Positions 1-8,290 of a stretch of 60,817 nucleotides of DNA are shown piece after piece. Under the pieces are notes generated by a model. The model saw nothing but the letters and a program-made list of their open reading frames with translations, ran no database searches and was not told the DNA's origin. Position 1 is the first letter of the stretch, and the number at the start of each line of letters is the position of its first letter. The DNA is from Clostridiaceae bacterium (lineage in GTDB: Bacteria > Bacillota > Clostridia > Oscillospirales > Butyricicoccaceae). A program made the position numbers and the translations under genes. The DNA is taken from positions 1-60,817 of the forward strand of contig JAEDEU010000002.1 in NCBI GenBank assembly GCA_016293155.1, given 5' to 3'.

Positions 1-13
1 AAGCTCCTTGCTT

Positions 14-1153
14 TCAGCTCAGTTTCGGCACCGAGATATCCCGCTGAAGTGTCAGCATATCTCCGTCCCGGTGCAGTTCCGCAAGCCCCTGCGCACGGTA
101 AAAATCCAGTGCGCGCAGACCTTCCGGCATGGTCATGCGCAGATACCGCCTGCCCTGCCGGCGGCTCACACTGACCGCCTGACCGATCAGCTGCGGTCCG
201 AATCCACGGTTGCGCTGCTCCTCTGTCACGCTGAACGCACGCACAATGCCGGCGTCATCCTGCGACAAATCTACCATCACCAGCGCGACCACCTCATCGT
301 CCAGCAGCCCGAAGGTGACGGCAAACGGATCCATCTGCTGCGCCTCCTGTGCCGCCGCAAGCAGCTCGCCCTCATCGAACTCCGCCGCGCCGTACATCGA
401 CCGCAGCATTTCTCCGTACAGGTGCAGCATTGCGCCGCGCTCTGTGTCACTGCTCAGATCGACCGGCGCATACCACAGCTGCGGCGATACCGGCACGTCC
501 TTGTCCCCGCTCCACTTGAGCGAGGCAAAGGTGGACAGCGCCTGCGGCACATGGCTGTTGTCGTTCTGATACTCGACCGTCACGCTGCCGCCGTCAAAGA
601 TCAGCTTGGCAATACAGGTGTTGTCTCCCCAGCCGACCTCCATCATCTTCTCGTCCGGCAGACCGTTTGCAAGCGTCAGAATGCCGCGGATCGCCGTGCC
701 GTGACCGACAACGGCAACGCTTTTGCCGTCGTTCTCCGCCGCAATGCGCGTTAATTCCTCATAGGCGCGGTGTCCCGCCTGCATGATGGTCTCGCCGCCC
801 TCCAGATGGCTGAGCCACGGCGTATCACACCACACGTCATAGGCGGCCTTGTCGAACTTCGCAAAGCCTGCCCACGGGATGTCCTCCCACTTGCCCATGT
901 CGATCTCGCGCATCCCAGCTCGGGTCTGCACGCTCAGCCCGTGGGGCTCCGCCACCGCCTGTGCGGTGCGTCTGGCGCGCTCCAGATCACTGGAATACAC
1001 CGCGTCCAGCGGCACATCCTTCATGCGCTCCGCGAGGCACTGCGCCTGTTTCAGTCCGCGCGGGGTGAGCAGGCTGTTATACTGCCCGTGGCAGCGGCGG
1101 TAGACATTGCCCTCCGCCTCCGCATGGCGGATTAAATACACGATGGTGCTCAT
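14..1153 (-). CDS. Histidine phosphatase / GNAT acetyltransferase fusion
   Basis: A 379-residue protein with two domains. Residues 1 to about 210 are a phosphoglycerate-mutase-like histidine phosphatase: the phospho-acceptor motif LIRHAE is at 7-12 and the second histidine (GHG) is at 150-152. Residues about 220-370 look like a GNAT N-acetyltransferase, with the acetyl-CoA loop QRNRGFGPQLIG at 313-324. Its ATG overlaps the pyrD stop by 4 nt, so it is translationally coupled as the last gene of the pyrK-pyrD operon. Substrates of both domains are unknown. The fold assignments rest on motifs; a link to nucleotide metabolism is inferred only from the operon. Confidence 0.85.
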   Translation of the reverse strand: MSTIVYLIRHAEAEGNVYRRCHGQYNSLLTPRGLKQAQCLAERMKDVPLDAVYSSDLERARRTAQAVAEPHGLSVQTRAGMREIDMGKWEDIPWAGFAKFDKAAYDVWCDTPWLSHLEGGETIMQAGHRAYEELTRIAAENDGKSVAVVGHGTAIRGILTLANGLPDEKMMEVGWGDNTCIAKLIFDGGSVTVEYQNDNSHVPQALSTFASLKWSGDKDVPVSPQLWYAPVDLSSDTERGAMLHLYGEMLRSMYGAAEFDEGELLAAAQEAQQMDPFAVTFGLLDDEVVALVMVDLSQDDAGIVRAFSVTEEQRNRGFGPQLIGQAVSVSRRQGRRYLRMTMPEGLRALDFYRAQGLAELHRDGDMLTLQRDISVPKLS

Positions 1154-2061
1154 ACTTCCACCGCACCGGTCAGCTCGGTAACCTTTTCAATGCCGTGCTG
1201 CGCCATATAGTCCTTCAGCTCCGCGAGCGCCTTGACCGGTGCGCACGGATCGGCAAACATCGCCGTACCGATGGCAACCGCGTCCGCGCCTGCGAGCATC
1301 ATCTCAACCACATCGCGTCCGCTGCGGATGCCGCCCATGCCGATGATCGGCACGTCCACCGCCTTGCGCACCTGGTAGACCATGCGGACCGCAACCGGCA
1401 GCACGGCCGGGCCGGACATACCGCCCATAATGTTGGACAGAATCGGCTTTCTCGTGTTGACATCAATGCGCATACCGAGCAGGGTGTTGATGAGCGACAG
1501 CGCATCCGCGCCCGAGGCGACCGCCGCACGGGCAATCTCGGTAATATCCGTGACATTCGGGGACAGCTTGACGATCAGCGGCTTTTTGGCATACTTCTTT
1601 GCCGCGCTGACGACCTCCTCGACCATCGCGGGCTGAGTACCAAACGCCATGCCGCCGCACTTGACGTTCGGACAAGAAATGTTCATCTCAATCAGATCCA
1701 CATCCGCGTCCGAAATCTTTTCGATCATGCCGCAGTATTCCTCGACCGTGTTGCCGGATACATTTGCGATGATCTTGGTATCATACTGGCGCAGGAACGG
1801 AATCTGCTCCTCGATAAACCGGTCAATGCCCGGGTTTTGCAGTCCGACGCAGTTGAGGATGCCCATCGGGGTTTCCGCGATGCGCGGTGCCGGATTGCCC
1901 AGACGCTCGGTCGGGGTCAAACCCTTGACACCGATGCCGCCCAGCTCGGACAGATCAAAAAATTCGCCGTATTCGTGACCGAAGCCGAACGTGCCGGAAG
2001 CGGTCGTAATCGGGTTTTTCAGCTCTACGCCGCAGAGATTGACAGAAAGATCCATTACCAT
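1150..2061 (-). CDS. pyrD: Dihydroorotate dehydrogenase B, catalytic subunit
   Basis: FMN-dependent oxidation of dihydroorotate to orotate in pyrimidine synthesis. 303 residues, usual length for class 1B. The motif NISCPNVKCGG contains C130, the catalytic base expected for the cytosolic class 1 enzyme (class 2 uses serine). Glycine-rich FMN-phosphate loops follow (GMGGIRSGRD). It overlaps the upstream pyrK by 7 nt, and the ATG follows GGAGG embedded in the pyrK end. A second in-frame ATG two codons later is an equally possible start. It works with PyrK as the NAD-linked heterotetramer. Confidence 0.96.
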   Translation of the reverse strand: MVMDLSVNLCGVELKNPITTASGTFGFGHEYGEFFDLSELGGIGVKGLTPTERLGNPAPRIAETPMGILNCVGLQNPGIDRFIEEQIPFLRQYDTKIIANVSGNTVEEYCGMIEKISDADVDLIEMNISCPNVKCGGMAFGTQPAMVEEVVSAAKKYAKKPLIVKLSPNVTDITEIARAAVASGADALSLINTLLGMRIDVNTRKPILSNIMGGMSGPAVLPVAVRMVYQVRKAVDVPIIGMGGIRSGRDVVEMMLAGADAVAIGTAMFADPCAPVKALAELKDYMAQHGIEKVTELTGAVEV

Positions 2062-2822
2062 TCGACCTCCTTGGAATCAAACACCGGTCCGTCCTTGCAC
2101 ACGTGACCGTACTTTGTCTCACCGTTTTCGCCCTTGAGTCCGCAGACGCAGACCAGACATGCGCCGATGCCGCAGCCCATGCGCTCCTCCATGGAGACCT
2201 GACACGGCAGACCGTGTGCCTCCGCGATATTTGCCAGTGCGCGCAGCATTCCCTTCGGACCGCAGCACAGTACGGACGTAAATTCGCCCACATGCTGCTC
2301 CAGCACGCTGCTGACAAAGCCGTGGATGCCATAGGAGCCGTCATCGGTTGCGATATAGGTCGTGCCCAGTGCCTGAAAATCCTCCTCCAGAATCACGGCG
2401 GACTGATTGCGGAAGCCCAGAATTGCGGTCGGCTGTGCGCCGTTCGCCTTCGCCTGCTTCATCGTCATCAGCATGGGCGGTACGCCGATGCCGCCGCCGA
2501 TGAGCACCGGACGGTCGCCCGCTTTGCTCAGGTCAAAGCCGTGTCCGATCGGGCCGAGGATGTCCAGCTCATCGCCCGCCTTGCGCTCGCTCAGCCACTT
2601 CGTGCCGTCGCCCTTTACGGCAAATACAATCTTGAGCAGTCCGTCGCCCGCGTCGCAGATCGAAATCGGGCGGCGCAGCAGATTGCCCTCTCCGCACGCA
2701 ATGTGCACGAACTGCCCCGGCTGTGCCATTGCAGAGATCTTCTCCGCCTCCAGCACCAGACCGAACAGCGCACCGCCATAGGCGATGTGTTCTTTTACCT
2801 TGCAGATTTCCTTTATCTTCAT
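2055..2822 (-). CDS. pyrK: Dihydroorotate dehydrogenase B, electron-transfer subunit
   Basis: Iron-sulfur flavoprotein that passes electrons from PyrD to NAD. 255 residues. The FAD-binding motif RRPIS is at 50-54, the NAD-binding glycine run (LIGGGIGVPPM) is around 108-118, and the C-terminal [2Fe-2S] ligands are C217-x4-C222-x2-C225-x16-C242. First gene of the operon, with AGGAGG nine bases before its ATG. Its promoter and an inverted repeat lie immediately upstream. Confidence 0.96.
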   Translation of the reverse strand: MKIKEICKVKEHIAYGGALFGLVLEAEKISAMAQPGQFVHIACGEGNLLRRPISICDAGDGLLKIVFAVKGDGTKWLSERKAGDELDILGPIGHGFDLSKAGDRPVLIGGGIGVPPMLMTMKQAKANGAQPTAILGFRNQSAVILEEDFQALGTTYIATDDGSYGIHGFVSSVLEQHVGEFTSVLCCGPKGMLRALANIAEAHGLPCQVSMEERMGCGIGACLVCVCGLKGENGETKYGHVCKDGPVFDSKEVEW

Positions 2823-2858
2823 AGGGTACCTCCTGGTTGTGCCAATATACTCTATTTT

Positions 2859-2887
2859 ATTCTACATGATTTCACGCGGAAAAGCAA
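2859..2887 (-). promoter_or_regulatory. Sigma-A-like promoter of the pyrK-pyrD operon
   Basis: Minus strand reads TTGCTT (2882-2887), 17 bases, TAGAAT (2859-2864). It sits about 37 bases before the pyrK ATG. A perfect 8-bp inverted repeat (2884-2905) overlaps the -35 box. No PyrR-type attenuator is visible in the short leader. Confidence 0.65.
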
Positions 2888-2905
2888 ACATTCCTGTATG
2901 TTTGC
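2884..2905. promoter_or_regulatory. Inverted repeat overlapping the pyrK -35 box
   Basis: GCAAACAT and ATGTTTGC separated by six bases. The dyad covers four bases of the -35 hexamer, the position expected of a repressor operator. No T-run follows, so it is not a terminator. The regulator is unknown. Confidence 0.45.
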
Positions 2906-2912
2906 CGCGACA

Positions 2913-2945
2913 GAAAAACGCCGCACAGCCCATGCTGTACGGCGT
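2913..2945 (-). terminator. Rho-independent terminator after the DUF975 gene
   Basis: Minus-strand 12-bp stem with one G-T pair (arms 2934-2945 and 2918-2929, loop of 4) followed by TTTTTC. It separates the DUF975 gene from the pyr promoter. Confidence 0.85.
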
Positions 2946-2966
2946 CAAAAAGATCATCGAAACAAA

Positions 2967-3593
2967 TTATGAATGCTGAATGCTGTCATAGAAGGCTGCC
3001 TGCGTTGCTGCGACATATGGACCGACATAAAGCGTCGCAATTCCCAGCGTGATAACGCTCAGCAGACCCCAGCCGATGAAGGAAAGATCCAGTACAAACA
3101 GATCCATCTTGTGACCGACCATCATCTGCTTGCTCTTGCGGATTGCCTCCATGATGCCGACCTCCGGATCATCATGAATGATGTACATTGCCATGCGATA
3201 ACGATAAGATGCGATGATGCCTGGAATAATCAGCAGCAGCGACCACAGAGCGGTGAAGATGCCCATCACAATGGAAGTCACCAGAACCGTGATAAAGCAG
3301 CCGTATACCAGAGAAAATGCTCTGCCGGCATTCTGCCCGTTGCCGCGGATCAGCATCAGTCCGTACCATTTCAGACCGGTGTCAACCATCACGCTCACAA
3401 TGGCAACCAGCAGGCTGACGATACTGTATGCCATGCTCGGCAGCTCATAGGAATTCGGGTCAGGTGCGAGCGCATTCTGTACCCCTACAATTGCGGCTGT
3501 AAAAATCAGTACCGCAAGCATAACCAGCGCATAATGCGGCTTTGACGTGCGGATCGCAGCCTTTGCCTGAGACTTTAATTCTATTCTCGTCAT
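2967..3593 (-). CDS. DUF975-family integral membrane protein
   Basis: 208 residues. A short basic N-terminus is followed by hydrophobic segments at about 22-42, 57-75, 94-131 (two spans) and 165-193. The ending GxxTLYVGPYVAATQAAFYDSI and the LIRGNGQNAGRAFS loop fit the DUF975 family, whose function is unknown. The ATG follows AGGAGG with good spacing. It is a single-gene unit with its own promoter and terminator. Confidence 0.8.
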   Translation of the reverse strand: MTRIELKSQAKAAIRTSKPHYALVMLAVLIFTAAIVGVQNALAPDPNSYELPSMAYSIVSLLVAIVSVMVDTGLKWYGLMLIRGNGQNAGRAFSLVYGCFITVLVTSIVMGIFTALWSLLLIIPGIIASYRYRMAMYIIHDDPEVGIMEAIRKSKQMMVGHKMDLFVLDLSFIGWGLLSVITLGIATLYVGPYVAATQAAFYDSIQHS

Positions 3594-3638
3594 ATTTTCC
3601 TCCTTTATTTGTCAGAACTACGAAAAATCCCCACGGTT

Positions 3639-3667
3639 ATTCTATCATATCGCTCTGACAAATACAA
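3639..3667 (-). promoter_or_regulatory. Promoter of the DUF975 gene
   Basis: TTGTAT (3662-3667), 17-base spacer, TAGAAT (3639-3644) on the minus strand, with TG one base before the -10 (extended -10). Confidence 0.6.
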
Positions 3668-3671
3668 CCTT

Positions 3672-4766
3672 TCAGAGGAGATCCCGGATCATGAACGCAA
3701 CCAGCAGCTGACTCCGCACGGTCTGGCGGCTCAGCGAGCAGCCCAGAATTTCCTGGATGCGGTTGAGCTTGTAATTGACGCTGTTGCGGTGCAGAAACAG
3801 CGCTGCTGCCGTTGCCGATACCCCTGCATCATGGCGCAGATAGCACTGAAGCAGTCCGACATAGTCGGTTCCGTTCTCCTCGTCATAGTGCACGAGCGGT
3901 GCAAGCGTTTTTTCATAAAGCTGCCGCATTGCCTCCGGATCGTCAATCGACAGCAGGATCTGATACATACCCAAATCCCGATAGCTGCAAACCGTGCCGA
4001 TGGTTTGATCCGACCAGAGCAGCTTGAGCATCAAGCGCACATGTCTGCTGAGTGTGGGCAGCTCCTCCGGACTCTGCACCGTTCGGCTGACCGCAATGCG
4101 AAACTGCTCCTCCGGTGCACCATGTACGATTTTCTCCACCATGCTGCGTGCCTGCTCGTCCGGGCATCCGAACAGCCCATAAATAATGTTGTCCTTCCTC
4201 AGCCAGATAATCGGCACCTCACTGCGGCGGGTTTCATACCGCAGCTGCTGAAGCAGCTCCGAACAGCGCAGCTGCGGCAGCTGCCGTCCGTCCGCCGCGC
4301 GCAGCTCAATGCCCGTCAGGCAAAACTGCTCCATGGGATACATATGCTGTAAGGTCTGATAAATTTTGGAATTGACCGGAAACGACATTGCCGCCTGAAC
4401 GATCAGCACTGCAAACGACTCCTGCTGTGCCTCCTCCTCCAGCCAGAACCGGCATTTCTGCTCAATCTCCTCCGCGGTTCCGCTGTAGCGCAGTACCGCC
4501 ATTTTCTGTCTGCGGCACAATGCAAGCAGCTCGTCGTTGATGTAAGTCTGCTCCAGCAGCACCGCAGACACAGACAGCCCGCGAAGCAGCTCCGCCAGCT
4601 GAACCTCGTCCGAACAGAGCGGCAGCACCAGACAATCGCGTTCTGCCAGGGCCGCAGAGCGCATTCCTTCGACCGCACATACGCACCGTACCGTCTCTCC
4701 GCCATCCCCGGCAACCAGTTCCAGTGCATCAACGTATGTGCACAGCTTCTCTATTGTCAATGCCAT
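3672..4766 (-). CDS. PucR/CdaR-type helix-turn-helix regulator
   Basis: 364 residues from the ATG at 4766, chosen because GGGAGG lies eight bases before it; an ATG 30 bases upstream has no ribosome binding site. The last 60 residues (LQCYLRHDAGVSATAAALFL followed by HRNSVNYKLNRI) are a PucR-family C-terminal HTH. The N-terminal two-thirds is a divergent sensory region with no motif I can name. Targets and ligand are unknown. A near-palindrome between its promoter and start codon suggests autoregulation. Confidence 0.85.
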   Translation of the reverse strand: MALTIEKLCTYVDALELVAGDGGETVRCVCAVEGMRSAALAERDCLVLPLCSDEVQLAELLRGLSVSAVLLEQTYINDELLALCRRQKMAVLRYSGTAEEIEQKCRFWLEEEAQQESFAVLIVQAAMSFPVNSKIYQTLQHMYPMEQFCLTGIELRAADGRQLPQLRCSELLQQLRYETRRSEVPIIWLRKDNIIYGLFGCPDEQARSMVEKIVHGAPEEQFRIAVSRTVQSPEELPTLSRHVRLMLKLLWSDQTIGTVCSYRDLGMYQILLSIDDPEAMRQLYEKTLAPLVHYDEENGTDYVGLLQCYLRHDAGVSATAAALFLHRNSVNYKLNRIQEILGCSLSRQTVRSQLLVAFMIRDLL

Positions 4767-4789
4767 CCATGCCACCTCCCTGTAAAAAT

Positions 4790-4804
4790 ATACCAATTGG
4801 GTAT
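4790..4804. promoter_or_regulatory. Dyad in the pucR-type gene leader
   Basis: ATACCAATTGGGTAT, 6 of 7 base pairs symmetric about 4797. It lies between the -10 box and the ribosome binding site, where a bound autorepressor would block transcription. This is inference from position and symmetry only. Confidence 0.35.
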
Positions 4805-4818
4805 GGATTTTTTGTTTT

Positions 4819-4847
4819 ATTATACCACTTGATCGGACTCAGGTCAA
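4819..4847 (-). promoter_or_regulatory. Promoter of the PucR-type regulator
   Basis: TTGACC (4842-4847), 17 bases, TATAAT (4819-4824) on the minus strand, about 52 bases before the chosen ATG. Confidence 0.75.
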
Positions 4848-4888
4848 AGCAATTTAGCATTTTTCGGTAGGTAAATACTGCCACAGCA

Positions 4889-4929
4889 GAAAAAAATACT
4901 GCCGACCGCAAAAAACGATCGACAGTATT
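4889..4929 (-). terminator. Terminator after the first HAD phosphatase gene
   Basis: Arms 4919-4929 and 4895-4905 form an 11-bp stem with one G-T pair on the minus strand, followed by a run of T residues. Confidence 0.85.
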
Positions 4930-4947
4930 GGTATTCCTCAAAATGAA

Positions 4948-5706
4948 TTATTCCTGCGCCTCGGCTGCTGCCTCAGCTTCTGCTGCGGCGATGGCATCTG
5001 CCTCAGCAGCATCAGTCATTGCCTGATAGATCAGGGTGATGATGGACTCCGGTGTCTCCGCAGTATACGTTGCGCGGGACGGATCCGGCAGATTGTAGCC
5101 GACAGAATACGGGGTCAGAGACAGCATCTGATAGTCGTTTGCGCTGTTGCCTGCAACCAGAATTTCCTCCGGCTTGAGCTTCAGCTCCTCGCACAGATGG
5201 CGTACGCCGTAAGCCTTGTTCATATCATCCGGCAGGATGTCGAAGCAGTCTGCGCTCTCGTACAGATGGAAGCCCTTCAGACCGAGCAGACGGGACTGGA
5301 TCATGGAACGAACCTTATCCTTTGCCTTGTCATTGGTCGGGAACGCACATACGGTAACGAGATTCGGCTGGAACCAAACCTCATTGCCCATCTCCTGCGA
5401 AATCTCGCGGCACAGGCTGACCAGAATGCTGTCGGACTTCTCCGAACGCTCATACTGCCATGCCTTGCGCGGCGGCAGGCTGGTGCCCAGCTGACCGGTT
5501 GCACCGTTCTCACCGATGAGATACGGCTCTTTCAGACCGACCTGACGCATAAATGCACTCAGATAAAATACCGTCTTACCGGAAATGATACAAATCTTAA
5601 CACCTTCATCCTCCAGCTGCTTCAGACCGTCGCAAAGCTCCTGAGAGATGCCCTGACCGATTCCGGCAAGTGTATCATCCAGATCGAGTACTGCAAGTTT
5701 AATCAT
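4948..5706 (-). CDS. HAD-superfamily hydrolase (Cof-like)
   Basis: 252 residues. HAD motif I is DLDDTLAG at 8-15 (nucleophile D8, acid D10); motif II is ISGKT; motif IV is GNSANDYQML. Length and cap size fit a type-II (Cof/sucrose-phosphatase-like) sugar-phosphate phosphatase. The last about 25 residues are an alanine/glutamate-rich tail unlike the family core. It has its own promoter, a leader of about 120 bases with two hairpins, and its own terminator. Substrate unknown. Confidence 0.85.
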   Translation of the reverse strand: MIKLAVLDLDDTLAGIGQGISQELCDGLKQLEDEGVKICIISGKTVFYLSAFMRQVGLKEPYLIGENGATGQLGTSLPPRKAWQYERSEKSDSILVSLCREISQEMGNEVWFQPNLVTVCAFPTNDKAKDKVRSMIQSRLLGLKGFHLYESADCFDILPDDMNKAYGVRHLCEELKLKPEEILVAGNSANDYQMLSLTPYSVGYNLPDPSRATYTAETPESIITLIYQAMTDAAEADAIAAAEAEAAAEAQE

Positions 5707-5828
5707 GAAATAAAACCCCTTTCATTACCTCCGCAGTGCCGTACTGCGGATCCTTTCCTGCCATTTCACTCCATCAGTGCATTGCTATAGACGCACTGCA
5801 TTCTCCTAACAGCAGACCTCACAACGAT

Positions 5829-5857
5829 ATTATACCGCACCTGACGCACAGTTTCAA
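5829..5857 (-). promoter_or_regulatory. Promoter of the first HAD gene
   Basis: TTGAAA (5852-5857), 17 bases, TATAAT (5829-5834) on the minus strand. The transcript would carry a leader of about 115 bases containing hairpins at 5775-5798 and 5731-5749. Confidence 0.8.
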
Positions 5858-5920
5858 GAATGGAAATGATTTTTAACGTCATTTTGCCATGAATATTCCC
5901 CGTCCCTTTGCCGGATATCG

Positions 5921-6724
5921 TCATTCTGCCGATAGCAGAATGGTTTTCCACGCCTGAAGCACGCCGTCCGTCTCAAAATTCGGCACAATATAATCCGCCT
6001 TTTCCTTCAAGCCCTCGCGCGCCGAGCTGACCGCAATACCGGTTCCGGCAGCCTCCAGCAGCTCGATATCATTGAGATTGTCTCCGAAGCCGATGGTCTG
6101 CTCCTGCGGAATGCCCAGCTTGTCACAAATCGTGCGAAGCGCGCTTCCCTTATTGATGCCCGGCATCAGGAAATCCACCCAGCACACGCCGGAGTTGGCA
6201 AAATACAGCCGGTCCTTCCACTTCGGAGCCAGCCACTCGCGGCACATTCCGTCCGCATTCGTCGGATGGTAAACCGCCATTTTGATAATCTCCTCCTCCG
6301 GCAGCTTATCCCAGCCGCCGGTTGCGCGCAGATCAAACCGATAGCTGTCCCGCATCCAGCAAAACATCTCGGAGTTTTCAAACGGAGTGTACGAGTATTC
6401 GGGCGCGGCAAGCATACAGTCCGCCTGTGGAATGCGGCTGAGATCGTGCATAAACTCTGTCACCCATTCGCGCGGGATGGCCTTCGGAACGATCCAGTCC
6501 TCTCCATGTACAATCACACTGCCTCCGTCCGCAAGAAACCACAGCAGATCGGCAACCGGCTCAAACAGCCGCCGGATGCTCGCATACTGCCTCCCGCTCG
6601 CAATGACCACGGTAATTCCCTTTTGATGCAGCGCACGGATGACATCATAGTATTCCGGATTGATCTGGGACGCGCTTTCCGGAACCAGCGTGCCGTCCAC
6701 ATCGGATGCAATTAATCTTATCAT
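5921..6724 (-). CDS. HAD-superfamily phosphatase, Cof type
   Basis: 267 residues. Motif I SDVDGTL is at 7-13, with the catalytic aspartates D8 and D10; motif II is VIASGRQ; motif IV is GFGDNLNDIELLEAAG; a large C2 cap lies between. Typical Cof-type sugar or flavin phosphate phosphatase, substrate unknown. Its sequence differs clearly from the neighbouring HAD protein, so the pair is not a recent duplication. Confidence 0.87.
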   Translation of the reverse strand: MIRLIASDVDGTLVPESASQINPEYYDVIRALHQKGITVVIASGRQYASIRRLFEPVADLLWFLADGGSVIVHGEDWIVPKAIPREWVTEFMHDLSRIPQADCMLAAPEYSYTPFENSEMFCWMRDSYRFDLRATGGWDKLPEEEIIKMAVYHPTNADGMCREWLAPKWKDRLYFANSGVCWVDFLMPGINKGSALRTICDKLGIPQEQTIGFGDNLNDIELLEAAGTGIAVSSAREGLKEKADYIVPNFETDGVLQAWKTILLSAE

Positions 6725-6759
6725 AAACAGCTATCCTCTTATTTTTATATTTTTACCTT

Positions 6760-6765
6760 ATTATA
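6760..6765 (-). promoter_or_regulatory. Likely -10 box of the second HAD gene
   Basis: TATAAT on the minus strand about 36 bases before the ATG, just downstream of a terminator. No convincing -35 hexamer is present at 16-18 bases. Confidence 0.4.
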
Positions 6766-6790
6766 CCGTGTTTTTCAGCAGAATGCATCA

Positions 6791-6824
6791 CAAAAAACCG
6801 GATGCAAATGCATCCGGTTTTTGG
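6791..6824. terminator. Terminator after the Gfo/Idh/MocA gene
   Basis: Near-perfect stem with arms 6793-6806 and 6809-6822, flanked by A-run and T-run. Its main job is to end the minus-strand oxidoreductase transcript; the symmetry would let it work both ways. Confidence 0.88.
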
Positions 6825-6868
6825 GGGATATGGAGAGAACCGGTTTTGGTTCAGTAAGTCTTGCAAAT

Positions 6869-8056
6869 TTATGCGTTGTAGTCAACCCATACAGCACCGT
6901 TGTCTGCGGACTCGACACACTTTTCGATCCACTTGACACCCTGTGCGCCGGACTCGACGTTCGGATACCAGAAGTCGCCGTATTCTGCCTCGCCCTTGCT
7001 GACGCCTTCCATCGCCAGTGCAAATCTGCGGTACAGGTTTGCCCATGCCTCGAACAGACCCTCGGCATGGCCGCCGCCGATGCGATCCTCCACGCGAGCT
7101 TCCGGATACAGGTAGCCTGCACCGCGCTCCAGCGTGCGTACCGGCTCGCCCTCGATCTCATAGGTCATCTGGTTCGGACGCTCATCATCCCACTCGATGG
7201 AAGCCTTGGAGCCGACCACGCGGATCTTATGACCGTGGCGTGCGCCGCAGTTGATGGAGCTTGCCCAGCAGTAAACCTGTGCGCCCTCCTGAACGGACTC
7301 GCTGCCCTTCAGGTCCATGATAACGAATGCGTTGTCCTCCAGCTGGCGACCCTCTACGAATGCCTGCTTGGTGCACATCAGCTTGTTGATCTGCATATCC
7401 GGAATCATTGCCTCGATGAGGAACAGCGGATGAGTGCCGACATCGCCCAGTGCGAAGGACGGACCTGCCTTGGTCGGGTCGAAGCGCCACTTTGCAGCCG
7501 GATTGGTCTCCTCGATCTTGTAGTTGTAGCCGCCGAATGCAAAGCTCATGTTGATGACGCGGATCTCACCCAGATCACCGTGCTGAATCATCTGACGAGC
7601 CTGCTGAATCATCTGATGACCGGAGTAGCCGTAGGTAACGCCGACAACGCGGTTCTTTGCCTTTGCCAGAGCAACCAGCTCCTCCGCCTCCTCAGAGGTG
7701 AAGCACAGCGGCTTCTCACATACGACATGCAGACCTGCCTCCAGAGCAGCCTTGCACACGGTGTAGTGCATTCCGTTCGGGGTAGCGATGGAAACCGCCT
7801 CGATGCCGTCCTCACGCTTTGCCTCTTCCTCGAACATGGTCTTGTAGTCCGGATAGCAGCGGTCTGCTGCAACACCCAGCTCTGCGGCAAACTCCATGCC
7901 GCGCTCCGGATTGATGTCGAACGCGCCTGCAACCAGCTGGAAGGAGTTGTCGCGCAGTGCTGCGGAACGATGGATGTAGCCGATCTGGCTGCCCTTGCCG
8001 CCGCCTACCATTGCCCAGCGAATCGGATGATCCAGTACCTTTGCTCCGTTAATCAT
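6869..8056 (-). CDS. Gfo/Idh/MocA-family sugar oxidoreductase
   Basis: 395 residues. An N-terminal Rossmann fold carries MVGGGKGSQIG at 16-26. EKPLCF at 114-119 and the D205/H209 pair in GDVGTHPL are the family's cofactor and catalytic signature. It probably oxidises or reduces a sugar, sugar acid or inositol with NAD(P). It is followed by a terminator. It is probably controlled by the adjacent AraC-type regulator through a promoter shared with the isomerase gene at 9243-10175. Exact substrate unknown. Confidence 0.9.
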   Translation of the reverse strand: MINGAKVLDHPIRWAMVGGGKGSQIGYIHRSAALRDNSFQLVAGAFDINPERGMEFAAELGVAADRCYPDYKTMFEEEAKREDGIEAVSIATPNGMHYTVCKAALEAGLHVVCEKPLCFTSEEAEELVALAKAKNRVVGVTYGYSGHQMIQQARQMIQHGDLGEIRVINMSFAFGGYNYKIEETNPAAKWRFDPTKAGPSFALGDVGTHPLFLIEAMIPDMQINKLMCTKQAFVEGRQLEDNAFVIMDLKGSESVQEGAQVYCWASSINCGARHGHKIRVVGSKASIEWDDERPNQMTYEIEGEPVRTLERGAGYLYPEARVEDRIGGGHAEGLFEAWANLYRRFALAMEGVSKGEAEYGDFWYPNVESGAQGVKWIEKCVESADNGAVWVDYNA

Positions 8057-8122
8057 AAGTCAGTTCCTCCTTGAAAATGTTCAAAACCCTTGTTATCTTT
8101 CCGTTCGTGCTTTTCTTGTTTC

Positions 8123-8173
8123 ATTGTCTGTATTATAGCGGTTTCCGCTTGATCTGCACTGCGATATTTTGAC
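8123..8173 (-). promoter_or_regulatory. AraC-type promoter A (oxidoreductase gene)
   Basis: On the minus strand, GTCAAAATATCG (8162-8173) lies 21 bases before CGCTATAATACAGACAAT (8123-8140), which contains the -10 box. There is no good -35 hexamer. The same two blocks at the same spacing precede the isomerase gene. Confidence 0.65.
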
Positions 8174-8251
8174 TTATCCATTCCTTGTTTCAGAGAGAAA
8201 ACAGACTTTTTTTCGGTGATGCTATTAATTATTGACTTTGCTTTTCCGTTC

Positions 8252-8290
8252 ATAAAAAAGCGCCGCCCGGCGGTGGCCGGCGGCGGCAGC
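8252..8290 (-). terminator. Terminator after the AraC-type gene
   Basis: Very GC-rich inverted repeat directly abutting the stop codon, followed on the minus strand by TTTTTT (about 8254-8259). Confidence 0.82.

Noticed and set aside
4948-6724. Tandem duplication of the two HAD phosphatase genes
   Set aside because: They share only the family motifs; lengths, caps, tails and regulation differ, so recent duplication is not supported.
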